Origin: Amycolatopsis sp. FDAARGOS 1241
GTDB taxonomy: Bacteria > Actinomycetota > Actinomycetes > Mycobacteriales > Pseudonocardiaceae
Assembly: GCF_016889705.1 (NCBI RefSeq)
Contig: NZ_CP069526.1
Span: forward strand, 7,964,001-8,028,000
DNA length: 64,000 nucleotides
Reading direction: 5' to 3'
Shown: one piece after another, positions 51,070 to 59,763 of the stretch
Position numbering within the stretch: position 1 is the first letter of the stretch
Layout of the letters: each line of letters starts with the position of its first letter
Notes under the pieces: model-generated
What the model saw: only the letters and a program-made list of their open reading frames with translations
The model's database searches: none
Told to the model about the DNA's origin: nothing
Made by a program: the position numbers and the translations under genes

Positions 51070-51744
51070 TTGCTGCCCCTGCTCGTCCGTTTCGTGCTCG
51101 GCCCGCTGGTCCGCGCGCTCTACCGCCCCGAGGTCGAAGGCGTGGAAAACGTGCCGGCCCACGGTCCGGTCCTGCTCGCGGCCAACCACCGGGCAGCGCT
51201 GGACACCGGCGTGATCACGTTCACGACGCCGCGCCAGGTGCGGTTCCTCGGCAAGGCGGAGTACTTCACGGGCAAGGGCCTGAAGGGCCGCTTCATCGCC
51301 AAGTCGCTCGACGCGCTCGGCTACATCCCCGTCGAGCGGGGCAACGCGTCCGCCGGCCTGGCCGCGCTGGAGGCCGGCCGCCGCGTCCTCGAGGCAGGCG
51401 GCACGTTCGCCATCTACCCCGAGGGCACCCGCTCCCTGGACGGGCGCCTGTACCGCGGCCACACGGGCGTCGCCGCATTGGCACTGTCCACCGGCGCCAA
51501 GGTCGTCCCCGTCGCCCTCTCCGGCACCGAAGCCATCCAGCCCGGCGGCGCGAAGGTGCCGCGCGTGTGCCCGATCCGCGTCAAGTTCGGCGAACCGCTC
51601 GACTTCTCCTGCTACGAAGGCCAGGACTCGTCATCGGCCATCCGCCGCTCCGTGACCGACGAGATCATGTACGCGATCTTGGAGCTGTCGGGGCAGGAGT
51701 ACGTGGACACCTACCACAAGCGGCCCAGCGAAGGCGCCGCCTGA
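51070..51744 (+). CDS. 1-acyl-sn-glycerol-3-phosphate acyltransferase (PlsC-like)
   Basis: A 224-residue acyltransferase with the HX4D catalytic motif NHRAALD (H40, D45), FLGKAEYFTG near 60, and the phosphate-binding YPEGTRS near 117. It acylates lysophosphatidic acid in phospholipid synthesis. The TTG at 51070 is chosen because GGAGGGAG precedes it by 7 nt and the frame further upstream is antisense to gpgS. It is divergent from gpgS with a 54-bp spacer. Confidence 0.9.
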   Translation: MLPLLVRFVLGPLVRALYRPEVEGVENVPAHGPVLLAANHRAALDTGVITFTTPRQVRFLGKAEYFTGKGLKGRFIAKSLDALGYIPVERGNASAGLAALEAGRRVLEAGGTFAIYPEGTRSLDGRLYRGHTGVAALALSTGAKVVPVALSGTEAIQPGGAKVPRVCPIRVKFGEPLDFSCYEGQDSSSAIRRSVTDEIMYAILELSGQEYVDTYHKRPSEGAA

Positions 51745-51761
51745 TCAGGACCACTGCTACC

Positions 51762-52328
51762 TCAAGACCACTTGGGTGGCGCCGGCGGCTCGTACTCCGC
51801 GAACCGGTCCAGCAGCGCCGAAACGTCGGCGTCCACCAGGAGCAGGTCGCGGTAGCCGGCGCCCAGGAAGCCCTCCGTGACCATGTGGTCGGCGAAGTCC
51901 ACCAGGCCGCGGTAGTAACCGGCGACGTCGACGAGGCCGATGGGCTTGCCGTGCAGGCCGAGCTGGGCCCAGGTCCAGACCTCGAACAGCTCCTCCAACG
52001 TGCCCGCCCCGCCCGGCAGGGCGAGGAAACCGTCCGACAGGGCGGCCATCTTGGCCTTGCGCTGGTGCATGTCGGCTACGACGTGCAGTTCCGAGAGGCC
52101 CCCGTGGGCGATCTCCACGCTGGAGAGCGCCTCCGGGATCACGCCGATCACCTCGCCGCCCGCGGCGAGGGCGGCGTCGGCGACCGCGCCCATCGTGCCG
52201 ACACTCGCACCGCCGTACACGAGGCCGATCCCGCGTTGCGCGAGCAGCTTGCCCAGCGCCGCGGCGGCCTCGGCGTAAACCGGTGACAGGCCCATGGAGG
52301 AGCCGCAGAAGACGCAGACGCGGCGCAT
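51762..52328 (-). CDS. LOG family protein (TIGR00730), first copy
   Basis: A 188-residue Rossmann-like protein: [31 protein letters not shown] and the active-site motif [20 protein letters not shown] enzymes are cytokinin-riboside-5'-phosphate phosphoribohydrolases that also act on AMP-type nucleotides. Its start shares a base with the stop of the second, larger LOG-family gene upstream, so the two are coupled. Confidence 0.92.
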   Translation of the reverse strand: MRRVCVFCGSSMGLSPVYAEAAAALGKLLAQRGIGLVYGGASVGTMGAVADAALAAGGEVIGVIPEALSSVEIAHGGLSELHVVADMHQRKAKMAALSDGFLALPGGAGTLEELFEVWTWAQLGLHGKPIGLVDVAGYYRGLVDFADHMVTEGFLGAGYRDLLLVDADVSALLDRFAEYEPPAPPKWS

Positions 52329-53116
52329 CAGTGGGAGTCCTCCCAAGCCTGGTAGGAGTCCTCGACCACGCGCACCGCGTCGTTGATGTCGTCGGTGAGG
52401 TGCAGCAGTTCCAGGTCCTTCTCGCCTATCTTGCCGCCCTCGAGCACGGCCTTCGAGATCCAGTCGTAAAGCCCGCCCCAGTACTCGGTGCCGAACAGCA
52501 CCACCGGGAACTTCGTCACCTTCTTGGTCTGCACCAGCACGAGCGCTTCGAACAGCTCGTCGAGTGTCCCGAAGCCGCCGGGCAGGCAGATGAAGGCCTG
52601 CGAGTACTTGATGAACATCGTCTTGCGCGCGAAGAAGTACCGGAAGTTCACGCCCAGGTCGACCCACGGGTTCATGCCCTGCTCGAACGGCAGCTCGATC
52701 CCGAGGCCGATCGAGAACCCGCCGGCCTCCGCGGCGCCGCGGTTCACGGCCTCCATCGCGCCCGGGCCGCCGCCGGTGATCACGGCGAAGCCGGCGTCCG
52801 CGAGCGCGCCGCCGATGTTGCGGCCGAGCTCGTACTCGGGCTCGTCGCGCTTCGTCCGCGCCGAGCCGAACACAGTCACCGCGCGCGGCACCTCCGCGAG
52901 CGCGCCGAAGCCCTCCACGAACTCGGCCTGGATGCGCAGCACCCGCCACGGGTCGGTGTGCACCCAGTCGCTCGGCCCGCGCGAGTCCAGCAGCCTCTGG
53001 TCGGTGGTGCTGCCCTGGTCACGCCGGTCGCGCCGCAGCACCACCGGGCCCTTGTGGCGCTCCACCGGGCGCTCGGGGTACTGGCCGTCCGGAAACTCAG
53101 ACTGTTCGCTCACCAC
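52328..53116 (-). CDS. LOG family protein (TIGR00730), second larger copy
   Basis: A 262-residue member with an N-terminal extension (about 1-75) before [39 protein letters not shown] and [16 protein letters not shown]. It is distantly related to its coupled neighbour; the two form a tandem pair with different lengths, possibly with different nucleotide substrates. It corresponds in position to Rv1205 of M. tuberculosis. Confidence 0.9.
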   Translation of the reverse strand: MVSEQSEFPDGQYPERPVERHKGPVVLRRDRRDQGSTTDQRLLDSRGPSDWVHTDPWRVLRIQAEFVEGFGALAEVPRAVTVFGSARTKRDEPEYELGRNIGGALADAGFAVITGGGPGAMEAVNRGAAEAGGFSIGLGIELPFEQGMNPWVDLGVNFRYFFARKTMFIKYSQAFICLPGGFGTLDELFEALVLVQTKKVTKFPVVLFGTEYWGGLYDWISKAVLEGGKIGEKDLELLHLTDDINDAVRVVEDSYQAWEDSH

Positions 53117-53245
53117 GCAAGCGTACGGGCCGCCGCGACCGGCATTTCCCCAGCGTCCCGCCGCCGGTGACGCCCGGGCGACCCCGTTGTGAACGGTCCC
53201 TTGTGGACCCCCGATTCATTGACGACTACTGCGGGTGAAGATATA

Positions 53246-53274
53246 GTCACTCACCGTTCGATGCGGTGAGTGAC
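53246..53274. promoter_or_regulatory. Perfect 10-bp inverted repeat in the gap before the chitinase remnant
   Basis: GTCACTCACC and GGTGAGTGAC are exact inverted complements separated by 9 nt, preceded by AT-rich ATATA. A second smaller one, GGTG-TTCGA-CACC, follows at about 53277-53289. TGAGTGA/TCACTCA arms are typical of TetR-family operators. No regulator gene lies beside it now. Confidence 0.5.
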
Positions 53275-53335
53275 GCGGTGTTCGACACCTCCCGCGCGGC
53301 CGCCGTCCCACCGGGCCAGCTGACCACAATGGACA

Positions 53336-53748
53336 GTGTGGTCCGCCCTCGCCGACTACTTATCCAGACCACTCATTCGGTTCATCAAGAGGTACGCCGA
53401 CAATGGCCGTCTGAGGTGGCTGAACACGCAGTACTACAACGGATCCAGGTACGGCCGCAGCGGCGGCACGTACGACGCCGGGACCGTGCCGGCGTCGTCA
53501 CCGGGCAGCCCGACATTCTCGTCACGGGCTTGTTGCGCAGGGCATCGCGATCAAGGTCGCCTCGACAAGCAGGTGCCGGGCCTGCCCGCCCAGTCCGGCG
53601 CCGGCTGCGGGTACCTGGCACCGAGCCTCGTTTCGCGAGCCTACCGCTCGGTATCGACCTGAAAGGCCCGATGACGTGGTCGCTGAACTGGGACGGCTCG
53701 AAGAACCGGACCTTCGGCGACAACGTGAAGTCGTTGCAGGACCGGTGA
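53336..53748 (+). pseudogene. Chitinase (GH18) C-terminal remnant
   Basis: In three frames the plus strand retains pieces of a family-18 chitinase: RLRWLNTQYYNGSRYGRSGG (near 53410), VVTGQPDILVTGL (near 53495), GLPAQSGAGCGYLAPSLVSRA (near 53580) and the C-terminal PMTWSLNWDGSKNRTFGDNV (near 53670). The catalytic DxxDxDxE region is missing and at least three frameshifts occur, so this is a decayed 3' fragment. The gene's front end is lost; the inverted repeat at 53246 may be its old regulatory site. Confidence 0.75.
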
Positions 53749-53872
53749 AATCCGGGGCCCGGGTCCGGGACGCCGGACGCCGGCCCGGAAACTTCCGCAG
53801 CGGCGCACCACACCCCGGCTCCATTGACATCGCTGATACCGTGCCCCGACGAAGTCGACCGAAGGAGACGAC

Positions 53873-54730
53873 GTGCTCGGGCGCAAGCTAAGAACAGGAC
53901 AACGTGGCGGACCCGTCACCTTCAACGCCGAAGCCGGCCTCCTCAGCGTGCGGCTGGGTGACCAGAACGGCCGGCCGCTGGCCGGGGCGCACGTGGTGAT
54001 CCAGCACAAGCGCACGCAGCGGCAGACCAGCGCCACCTCGGACGACTTCGGCCTGGCGGTGAGCACGTTGACGGCCGGGACCTACACCGTCTCCGTCAGC
54101 GCGGGCGGTTACCTGGCGCAGACCCGCACGGTCGAAGTGGCCAGCGGCGACCACACCGCGATCGAGGACCTCCGGCTCGAGCCGGACGGCGACCTCCGGC
54201 TGCCCGACCCCGGTGAGTGGGTGCTCGACCCGGACCACACGGGCATCCGGTTCATCGCGCGGCACATCGGGCTCTCGGAGGTGCACGGCCGGTTCACCCG
54301 CTTCGACGGCAGCATCAACGTCGGCAGGCGGATCGAGGACTCGACCGTCGAGGTGGTCATCGACGCGGCGAGCATCGACACGGCGGCCGAAAAGCGCGAC
54401 GCGCACCTGCGGTCGCCGGACTTCCTCGACGTCGAGCGCTTCCCGGCGATCCGGTTCCACGGCACGCGGTTCCGGCGCGCCCCCGGTGACCGGTGGGCCA
54501 TCGACGGCACCCTAAACCTCCACGGGGCCAGCCGCGGCGTGCAGCTCGACGCCGGTTACCTCGGGTTGCGGACGTGGAACGGCGACCGGCTCGGCGCCGT
54601 CGCCACGACGCAACTGCACCGCGAGGACTTCACCATCAACTGGCAGCAGACGCTGGCCAAGGGCCTGGTCATGGTCGGCTCCACGATCGAGATCAAGCTC
54701 GACATCCAGGCGGTCCGCGGGGGTGCCTAG
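53873..54730 (+). CDS. YceI family protein with N-terminal carboxypeptidase-regulatory-like domain
   Basis: A 285-residue protein. Residues about 20-108 form a carboxypeptidase D regulatory-like beta-sandwich (LLSVRLGDQNGRPLAGAHV, then FGLAVSTLTAGTYTVSVSAGGY), and about 113-283 a YceI lipocalin-like domain (WVLDPDHTGIRFIARHIGLSEVHGRF, then GTLNLHGASRGVQLDAGY) that binds isoprenoid-type lipids. There is no signal peptide, so it appears cytoplasmic, unlike E. coli YceI. GTG at 53873 with GAAGGAG upstream. It converges on dapE (5-bp gap). Confidence 0.88.
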   Translation: MLGRKLRTGQRGGPVTFNAEAGLLSVRLGDQNGRPLAGAHVVIQHKRTQRQTSATSDDFGLAVSTLTAGTYTVSVSAGGYLAQTRTVEVASGDHTAIEDLRLEPDGDLRLPDPGEWVLDPDHTGIRFIARHIGLSEVHGRFTRFDGSINVGRRIEDSTVEVVIDAASIDTAAEKRDAHLRSPDFLDVERFPAIRFHGTRFRRAPGDRWAIDGTLNLHGASRGVQLDAGYLGLRTWNGDRLGAVATTQLHREDFTINWQQTLAKGLVMVGSTIEIKLDIQAVRGGA

Positions 54731-54735
54731 ACGCG

Positions 54736-55809
54736 TCAGCCCAGGAACTTCCGCAGCACGTCGGCCACCTGGCGGATCTCCGCGACGCGCACGTGTTCGC
54801 CCTGCGTGTGCGCGAGGCTCGGGTTGCCGGGGCCGAAGTTGAGCGCCGGCATGCCCAGCGCGGCGAAGCGGGCGACGTCCGTCCAGCCGAGTTTCGCCGC
54901 GGCGCGGCCCCCGGCGGCGGCCACGAGCTCGGCGGTCGCGGGGGCCGACAAGCCCGGCAGGGCGCCGGGCGAGACGTCCGTGAGCGTCACGTCGTGGCCG
55001 TCGAAGACCTCGCGCACGTGGGCTTCCGCCTGGGCCGGGCTGCGGTCCGGGGCGAAGCGGTGGTTGACCGTCAGCACGGCGGCGTCGGGCACGACGTTGC
55101 CGGCCACACCGCCGGAGACCTTGGTGGCCTGCAGGCCCTCGCGGTAGGTCAGGCCGTCGATGTCGACCACGCGCGGCGAGTACCCGGCGAGCCGGCGCAG
55201 CGGCTCGGCCAGCGCGTGGATCGCGTTCTCCCCCATCCACGCGCGTGCGGTGTGCGCGCGGGTCCCGCTCGTGCGGACCTCGACACGCAGCGTGCCCTGG
55301 CACCCGGCCTCGATGACACCGTTGGACGGCTCGCCGACGACCGCCAGATCGCCCGCGAGCCACTCCGGCAGCTCGCGCTCGATCCGGCCGAGGCCGTTCT
55401 TGACCGCTTCGACCTCTTCGTGGTCGTAGAAGACGAACGTGACGTCGTGCTTCGGCTCCGGCAGGGTCGCGGCGAGGTGCAGGAACACCGCGTCGCCGCC
55501 CTTCATGTCGACGGAGCCGAGGCCGTGGATCAGCTCCTCCTCGCCCGAGCCGCTGCGGCGCGAGGGCAGGTTGCCGTTCTCGGGCACGGTGTCGAGGTGC
55601 CCCGCGAGCACCACGCGCGAGCCGCGTCGGAGGTTCGTGCGGGCGAGCACCGCGTCGCCGTTGCGGACGACCTCGAGGTGCGGTGCCTGTTCGCGCAGCG
55701 CGGCTTCCACGGCGTCCGCGAGTGCCCCCTCCTGCGCGGAGACGCTGAGCACGTCGACGAGGGCGGCGGTCAGGTCGGCGGGGTCGGCACGCAGGTCGAG
55801 CGAGGTCAT
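54736..55809 (-). CDS. dapE: Succinyl-diaminopimelate desuccinylase
   Basis: A 357-residue M20 metallopeptidase-family enzyme: [11 protein letters not shown] (metal ligand H71 and D73), [15 protein letters not shown] (D101), [14 protein letters not shown] (catalytic and metal glutamates near 131) and [21 protein letters not shown]. It hydrolyses N-succinyl-LL-diaminopimelate, the step after DapC, making LL-DAP for lysine and peptidoglycan. It is divergent from a lipoprotein gene and 0.5 kb from dapD. Confidence 0.94.
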   Translation of the reverse strand: MTSLDLRADPADLTAALVDVLSVSAQEGALADAVEAALREQAPHLEVVRNGDAVLARTNLRRGSRVVLAGHLDTVPENGNLPSRRSGSGEEELIHGLGSVDMKGGDAVFLHLAATLPEPKHDVTFVFYDHEEVEAVKNGLGRIERELPEWLAGDLAVVGEPSNGVIEAGCQGTLRVEVRTSGTRAHTARAWMGENAIHALAEPLRRLAGYSPRVVDIDGLTYREGLQATKVSGGVAGNVVPDAAVLTVNHRFAPDRSPAQAEAHVREVFDGHDVTLTDVSPGALPGLSAPATAELVAAAGGRAAAKLGWTDVARFAALGMPALNFGPGNPSLAHTQGEHVRVAEIRQVADVLRKFLG

Positions 55810-55851
55810 ACCCGCACCGTACCGACCCGGCCCGGGGGCTACCGTGAGGAC

Positions 55852-56298
55852 GTGCGCACGCGAAGCTCCCTGGTCGCTCTCGGCGGCGTCGTCCTCACCC
55901 TGGTGCTGGCCGGCTGCGGTTCCGAGGCGGGTCCGACGCCCGGCCCGAACCCCGGCACCCCGGGTCTGGACGCCCTGCCGATCAAGCTCGACGCGCTGTC
56001 GGCCGACGCTTGCTACGTCAGCCCGCAGACGCAGCTGCCGAAGGGCTGCGAGAAGTACGTCACGGAGGTCGGCGGCACGGCCGCGGCCGTGCACCAGCGC
56101 GCGGCCGCCGGCAAGACGCTCGACGTCGCGCTCGACCACGCCGCAGCCGCGCTGGACCAGGGCGTCGGCGCGTTCCGCGGCGCCGGCTGCACCACCGTGC
56201 CGAACGCGGGCGGACCGTGCACGGAGTCGCTGATCAGCATTTCGGCGGCGCTCACGTCGGTGAAGAAGCTCGTGGACCAGCAGGCCACCACGGGTTGA
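55852..56298 (+). CDS. Small secreted lipoprotein
   Basis: A 148-residue protein. Signal helix [22 protein letters not shown] ends in lipobox LAGC, followed by a short Pro/Gly linker and a helical, Ala-rich domain with cysteines ([30 protein letters not shown]). No family was recognised. It starts 42 bp from the divergent dapE and is followed by dapD 19 bp after its stop, so it is co-transcribed with dapD. Confidence 0.78.
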   Translation: MRTRSSLVALGGVVLTLVLAGCGSEAGPTPGPNPGTPGLDALPIKLDALSADACYVSPQTQLPKGCEKYVTEVGGTAAAVHQRAAAGKTLDVALDHAAAALDQGVGAFRGAGCTTVPNAGGPCTESLISISAALTSVKKLVDQQATTG

Positions 56299-56317
56299 GG
56301 CGCGTCACTCGACTACC

Positions 56318-57307
56318 GTGACCGGCGTGAGCGAGCAGACCCCTGACCCCGAAACGACCGGCGCCGTCGGCGTCGGGCTGGCCACCGTCGCCACCGACGG
56401 CACGGTGCTGGACACCTGGTACCCGCACCCGAAGCTGACCGGGACCGGTACCGGCGGAACCGAGCGCCTCACGGCCGCTGAGACCGCCGAGCTGCTGGGC
56501 GAAGCGGCGGCCGCACTGGTCGGGCCCGACACCGATCGCGGTGTCGAGGTCGTCGCGGTGCGCGTGACCGTCGGCAGCCTGGCCGAAGCCATCGCCGACG
56601 CGCACGACGCCTACCTGCGCCTGCACCTGCTGTCGCACCGCCTGGTGCAGCCGCGGGGGCAGAACCTCGACGGCATCTTCGGCAAGCTGGCCAACGTCGT
56701 GTGGACGAACCACGGCCCGTGCCCCGTCGAGGGCTTCGAGCAGACCCGGCTGCGGCTGCGCCCGCGCGGCGCGGTGGCCGTGTACGGAGTCGACAAGTTT
56801 CCCCGCATGGTCGACTACGTGCTGCCCGGCGGCGTGCGCATCGCCGACGCGGACCGCGTGCGCCTGGGCGCGCACCTCGCGCCGGGCACGACGGTGATGC
56901 ACGAGGGCTTCGTGAACTACAACGCCGGCACGCTCGGCGCGTCGATGGTCGAGGGCCGCATCTCGGCCGGCGTGGTGGTGGGCGACGGCAGCGACGTCGG
57001 CGGCGGCGCGTCGATCATGGGCACGCTCTCGGGCGGTGGCAAGGAGGTCATCTCCATCGGCGAGCGCTGCCTGATCGGCGCGAACGGCGGCGTCGGCATC
57101 TCGCTCGGCGACGACTCCGTGATCGAAGCCGGTCTGTACATCACCGCCGGGACCAAGGTCGTCATCGACGGCAAGACCGTGAAGGCGCGGGAGATCTCCG
57201 GCGTTTCCGGCGTCCTGTTCCGCCGCAACTCGGCGACCGGCGCGGTCGAGGTCGTGTCGCGCACGGGCGCGGGCATCCAGCTCAACGAGGCGCTGCACGC
57301 GAACTGA
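56318..57307 (+). CDS. dapD: Tetrahydrodipicolinate N-succinyltransferase
   Basis: A 329-residue protein of the actinobacterial DapD type (Rv1201c): an N-terminal part with [27 protein letters not shown], then a left-handed beta-helix of hexapeptide repeats ([38 protein letters not shown], about 200-290) forming the trimer interface and succinyl-CoA site. It starts the succinylase branch of lysine synthesis. GTG at 56318 or 56327. A strong terminator follows at 57338. Confidence 0.94.
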   Translation: MTGVSEQTPDPETTGAVGVGLATVATDGTVLDTWYPHPKLTGTGTGGTERLTAAETAELLGEAAAALVGPDTDRGVEVVAVRVTVGSLAEAIADAHDAYLRLHLLSHRLVQPRGQNLDGIFGKLANVVWTNHGPCPVEGFEQTRLRLRPRGAVAVYGVDKFPRMVDYVLPGGVRIADADRVRLGAHLAPGTTVMHEGFVNYNAGTLGASMVEGRISAGVVVGDGSDVGGGASIMGTLSGGGKEVISIGERCLIGANGGVGISLGDDSVIEAGLYITAGTKVVIDGKTVKAREISGVSGVLFRRNSATGAVEVVSRTGAGIQLNEALHAN

Positions 57308-57337
57308 TCCTTTTCCGGCTGTGCCAGGTGCCGACGA

Positions 57338-57367
57338 GGGCGCGCTCCACGTGGGGCGCGCCCTTTT
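57338..57367 (+). terminator. Terminator after dapD
   Basis: GGGCGCGC (57338-57345) and GCGCGCCC (57356-57363) form a perfect 8-bp stem followed by TTTT, 31 bp after the dapD stop. Confidence 0.85.
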
Positions 57368-57417
57368 CGTCACACGGGATTCCCGCACTGCCAGCGAGTT
57401 CACTTACCATTCATGTC

Positions 57418-58386
57418 GTGACCACCGAAGCGGTGCCCTCCTCGACCCGCCGCCGCGCGCCTGAGCCGACGACCCCGGCCGAGCTCGGCCTCCCGGAAAA
57501 ACCCGCCACGGCGAGCCCCCGGGACCCGGCGGCCACGCACATCCGCGCGAAGCTCGATCACGAGCTGCGCGAGCTGCTGGCCCGCGAAGCCGGCACCCGC
57601 AGCGGCGCGGATCCCGAAGACCTGCACCAGATGCGCGTCGCCCTGCGGCGCATGCGCAGCGTGCTGAAGACGTCCGGCTCGCTCATCGGCCCGACGGCCG
57701 AGCCGGTGCGCGTGGAGCTCGGCTGGCTCGGCCAGTCGCTCGGCGAGGTGCGCGACTACGACGTGCTGATCGGCCACCTGCGCGAGGTGATCGCCGGGTT
57801 CGACGTCCGCGACCAGGCCGCGGGCCGCCGGCTGGTGTCGAAGTTCGTCACCGAACGCAGCGCGGCCCGTCGGCGCCTGACGCGTGCCCTGTCGAGCGCC
57901 CGCTATTCGGCCCTGCTGCAGAGCGTCGCCCAGCTGACCCGCACGCCGGACCACGAGATCGACTCGGCGCCGATCGCCTCGGGCGACCTGGCGGCCGACG
58001 TGCGCAAGCCCTTCCGGCGCCTCGACAAGGCCGTGCGGACCCTGCCGGCCGACCCGCCGGACGATGACCTGCACACCCTGCGCATCTACGGCAAGAAGCT
58101 GCGCTACACCGCCGAACTGGCCCGCTCGTCGGCGAAGAAGAAGCAGGCCCTGCGCCTCGCCGACCTCGTCAAGGCCACCCGCAAACTCCAAACGGTCCTC
58201 GGCGACCACCAGGACGCCGTCGTCGCCGCCGACCGGGTCCGCGGCCTGCTCCCCGACGCAGACGGCGAGATCGGCTTCATCGCGGGCCGCATCGCCGAAC
58301 ACGAGCTCGCCAAGCGCGCCGAAGCCCGCGCCGCCTGGCCCGCCGTGTGGTCCCAGGTGGCCAAAACGGCCGACGCCGCCCTCTGA
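57418..58386 (+). CDS. CHAD domain protein
   Basis: A 322-residue protein. A ~45-residue Pro/Thr-rich lead is followed by a CHAD domain: LHQMRVALRRMRSVLKTSG near residue 65 and LHTLRIYGKKLRYTAELAR near residue 220 are the two conserved His/basic helices, with KATRKLQTVLGDHQDAVVA after. CHAD helices bind polyphosphate and associate with polyphosphate granules. GTG at 57418 fixes the start. It is followed by the low-complexity gap. Confidence 0.9.
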   Translation: MTTEAVPSSTRRRAPEPTTPAELGLPEKPATASPRDPAATHIRAKLDHELRELLAREAGTRSGADPEDLHQMRVALRRMRSVLKTSGSLIGPTAEPVRVELGWLGQSLGEVRDYDVLIGHLREVIAGFDVRDQAAGRRLVSKFVTERSAARRRLTRALSSARYSALLQSVAQLTRTPDHEIDSAPIASGDLAADVRKPFRRLDKAVRTLPADPPDDDLHTLRIYGKKLRYTAELARSSAKKKQALRLADLVKATRKLQTVLGDHQDAVVAADRVRGLLPDADGEIGFIAGRIAEHELAKRAEARAAWPAVWSQVAKTADAAL

Positions 58387-58411
58387 CCCACCGGGCGGAC
58401 CACGGCCCCTC

Positions 58412-58640
58412 TCTGGCCGACCGGACCGGCTCGTGCCTTCTCCGACCCACGGGGTCCGACCCCCTCGTTCCACCCGCCGGGCGGGCCGAGCCCCGCTGAC
58501 CTACCGGGCGGGCCGAGTCCCTCTCTGACCGACCGGGCCGGCTCGTGCCTTCTCTGACCGACGAGGCCCAGCCCCTCGTTCCACCCGCCGGGCGGGCCGA
58601 GCCCCTCCGACCTACCGGGCGGGCCGAGCCCTCCTCGTTC
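58412..58640. repeat. Tandem ~110-bp duplication, GC-rich
   Basis: A unit containing CCGGCTCGTGCCTTCTC, CTCGTTCCACCCGCCGG and GACCTACCGGGCGGGCCGAG occurs at about 58412 and again at about 58520, nearly identical over 110 bp. Open frames on both strands are by-products of the repeat. Confidence 0.75.
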
Positions 58641-58786
58641 GACCCGCCCGGTGCTCACACGTCCTCTTGACCGGCCGCGCGCCGCGGCACTTCTTACCCG
58701 GCCGCCTGTGCGGCTGCAGTCTTTCCGGTGCTGTCTTGCTCCAACCACTGACCGCTGTCAACCCGGATCAGTCCGACTGGCTCGGC

Positions 58787-59150
58787 CACTCCGCGGTTCT
58801 CGCCGTGCTCGCCTCGGTGCCCTCGTTCCCCAGCCCGGCAGCTCCCTTTGCCCGGCTTCTCACTCCCATGTGGTCGGCCCTCAGCTAAGCCACTCCACGG
58901 CTCTACTTCCGGGCCTCTCGCACCCGCGCGATCACGGCCCCGACTCGCCACTCCGCGCTTCTCGCCGTGCTCGCCCCCGTGCTCTCGTGTCCAGCCCGGC
59001 GGCCCCCTTTGCCTGGCTTCTCACTCCCGTGTGGTCGGCCCTCAGCCACTCCCCAGCTTTCTTGCCGGCTTCCCAGTCCTGCGTGGTCAGCCCTCAGCTG
59101 CGCCACTCCGCAGCTCTACTTTCCGGCCTATCGTTCCCGCGTGATCAGGG
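58787..59150. repeat. Tandem ~160-bp duplication
   Basis: Two adjacent copies (about 58787-58947 and 58949-59150) share CCACTCCGCG-TTCTCGCC, CAGCCCGGC, TTCTCACTCCC-TGTGGTCG, GCCCTCAGC and CTCTACTTCCGG-type blocks in the same order. Like the array at 6735, it fills the space between a promoter element and the 3' end of a convergent gene. Confidence 0.7.
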
Positions 59151-59339
59151 CCGCCGGTTCGCCACCCCGTGCCACCCTGGCCGCGTCAATGCGCCCTGGC
59201 CCGCTGAGTTCCGGGCGCGGCCTCGCCAGTTCCAACCGGTGCGGGTTTTCGTGCAGGCTGCCACCGCGCCCGCTGAAATAGCCCGCCGCCGTGCGCGCCA
59301 CGGGCCGGCCACCTGCCATCGACCGCCACGCACGGCCCG
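59151..59339. other. Non-coding spacer between repeats and element copy 3
   Basis: No recognisable gene on either strand. The minus strand here is directly downstream of the copy-3 promoter. Frames are long (GC-rich) but do not resemble any protein family. Confidence 0.5.
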
Positions 59340-59451
59340 CCCTCCCAGGGGGCTGCCCCCGAACCCATTTTATCGGCGGCCACCCACGAAACTGCGGTTC
59401 AAGCCCGGCCGAGGACCGAGCTGCCACAAGTCGACGACGGCTGTGGACAAG
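59340..59451 (-). repeat. Dispersed promoter element, copy 3 (DnaA-box pair plus PafBC-type promoter)
   Basis: On the minus strand: TTGTCCACA (perfect DnaA box, 59450-59442), 13 nt, TGTGGCAGC (degenerate inverted mate), then TCGTGGGTG-N8-TAAAAT (59389-59367), then GCCCCCTGGGAGGG (59353-59340), identical over 14 bp to copy 2 at 6721-6734. It follows the FAD monooxygenase gene in the same direction and points into the repeat-filled gap. Confidence 0.75.
59367..59389 (-). promoter_or_regulatory. Predicted PafBC-type DNA-damage promoter, copy 3
   Basis: TCGTGGGTG, exactly 8 nt, TAAAAT on the minus strand; two mismatches to the -35 consensus TTGTCRGTG. It is weaker than copy 2 but has the same spacing. 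Confidence 0.5.
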
Positions 59452-59763
59452 CCCCGGCGAGCAGCCAAGCCAACCCACCGGACCGGCCAAACCGGCGGAA
59501 CCAACCCACCGGACCCGACCCGCGGGACCCACCACACCGGCGAAGCCGACACGCCGCCCCGGCCCCAACCGGCGAAGCCAGCCCACCGGCCACACCAGCG
59601 AAAGCAGCTCACCAGAGCGGGCCGAGCCCCTCGCTCGACCCGCCGGTGCTCACTCCCCGGTGCTCACTCCCCGGTGTTCACTCCCCGATGTTCACCCCTC
59701 AGCTCAGCCGCCCCACCACTCACACCCCCAAGCCCAGCGCTCACCCAGTCCCCCCGCCAGTGA
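59452..59763. other. Low-complexity spacer after the monooxygenase gene
   Basis: It is built of short repeats such as ACCCACCGGACC and GGCGAAGCC (about 59470-59610) and of CCGGTGCTCACTC-type units repeated at 59646-59690. No gene is recognised. Confidence 0.55.
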
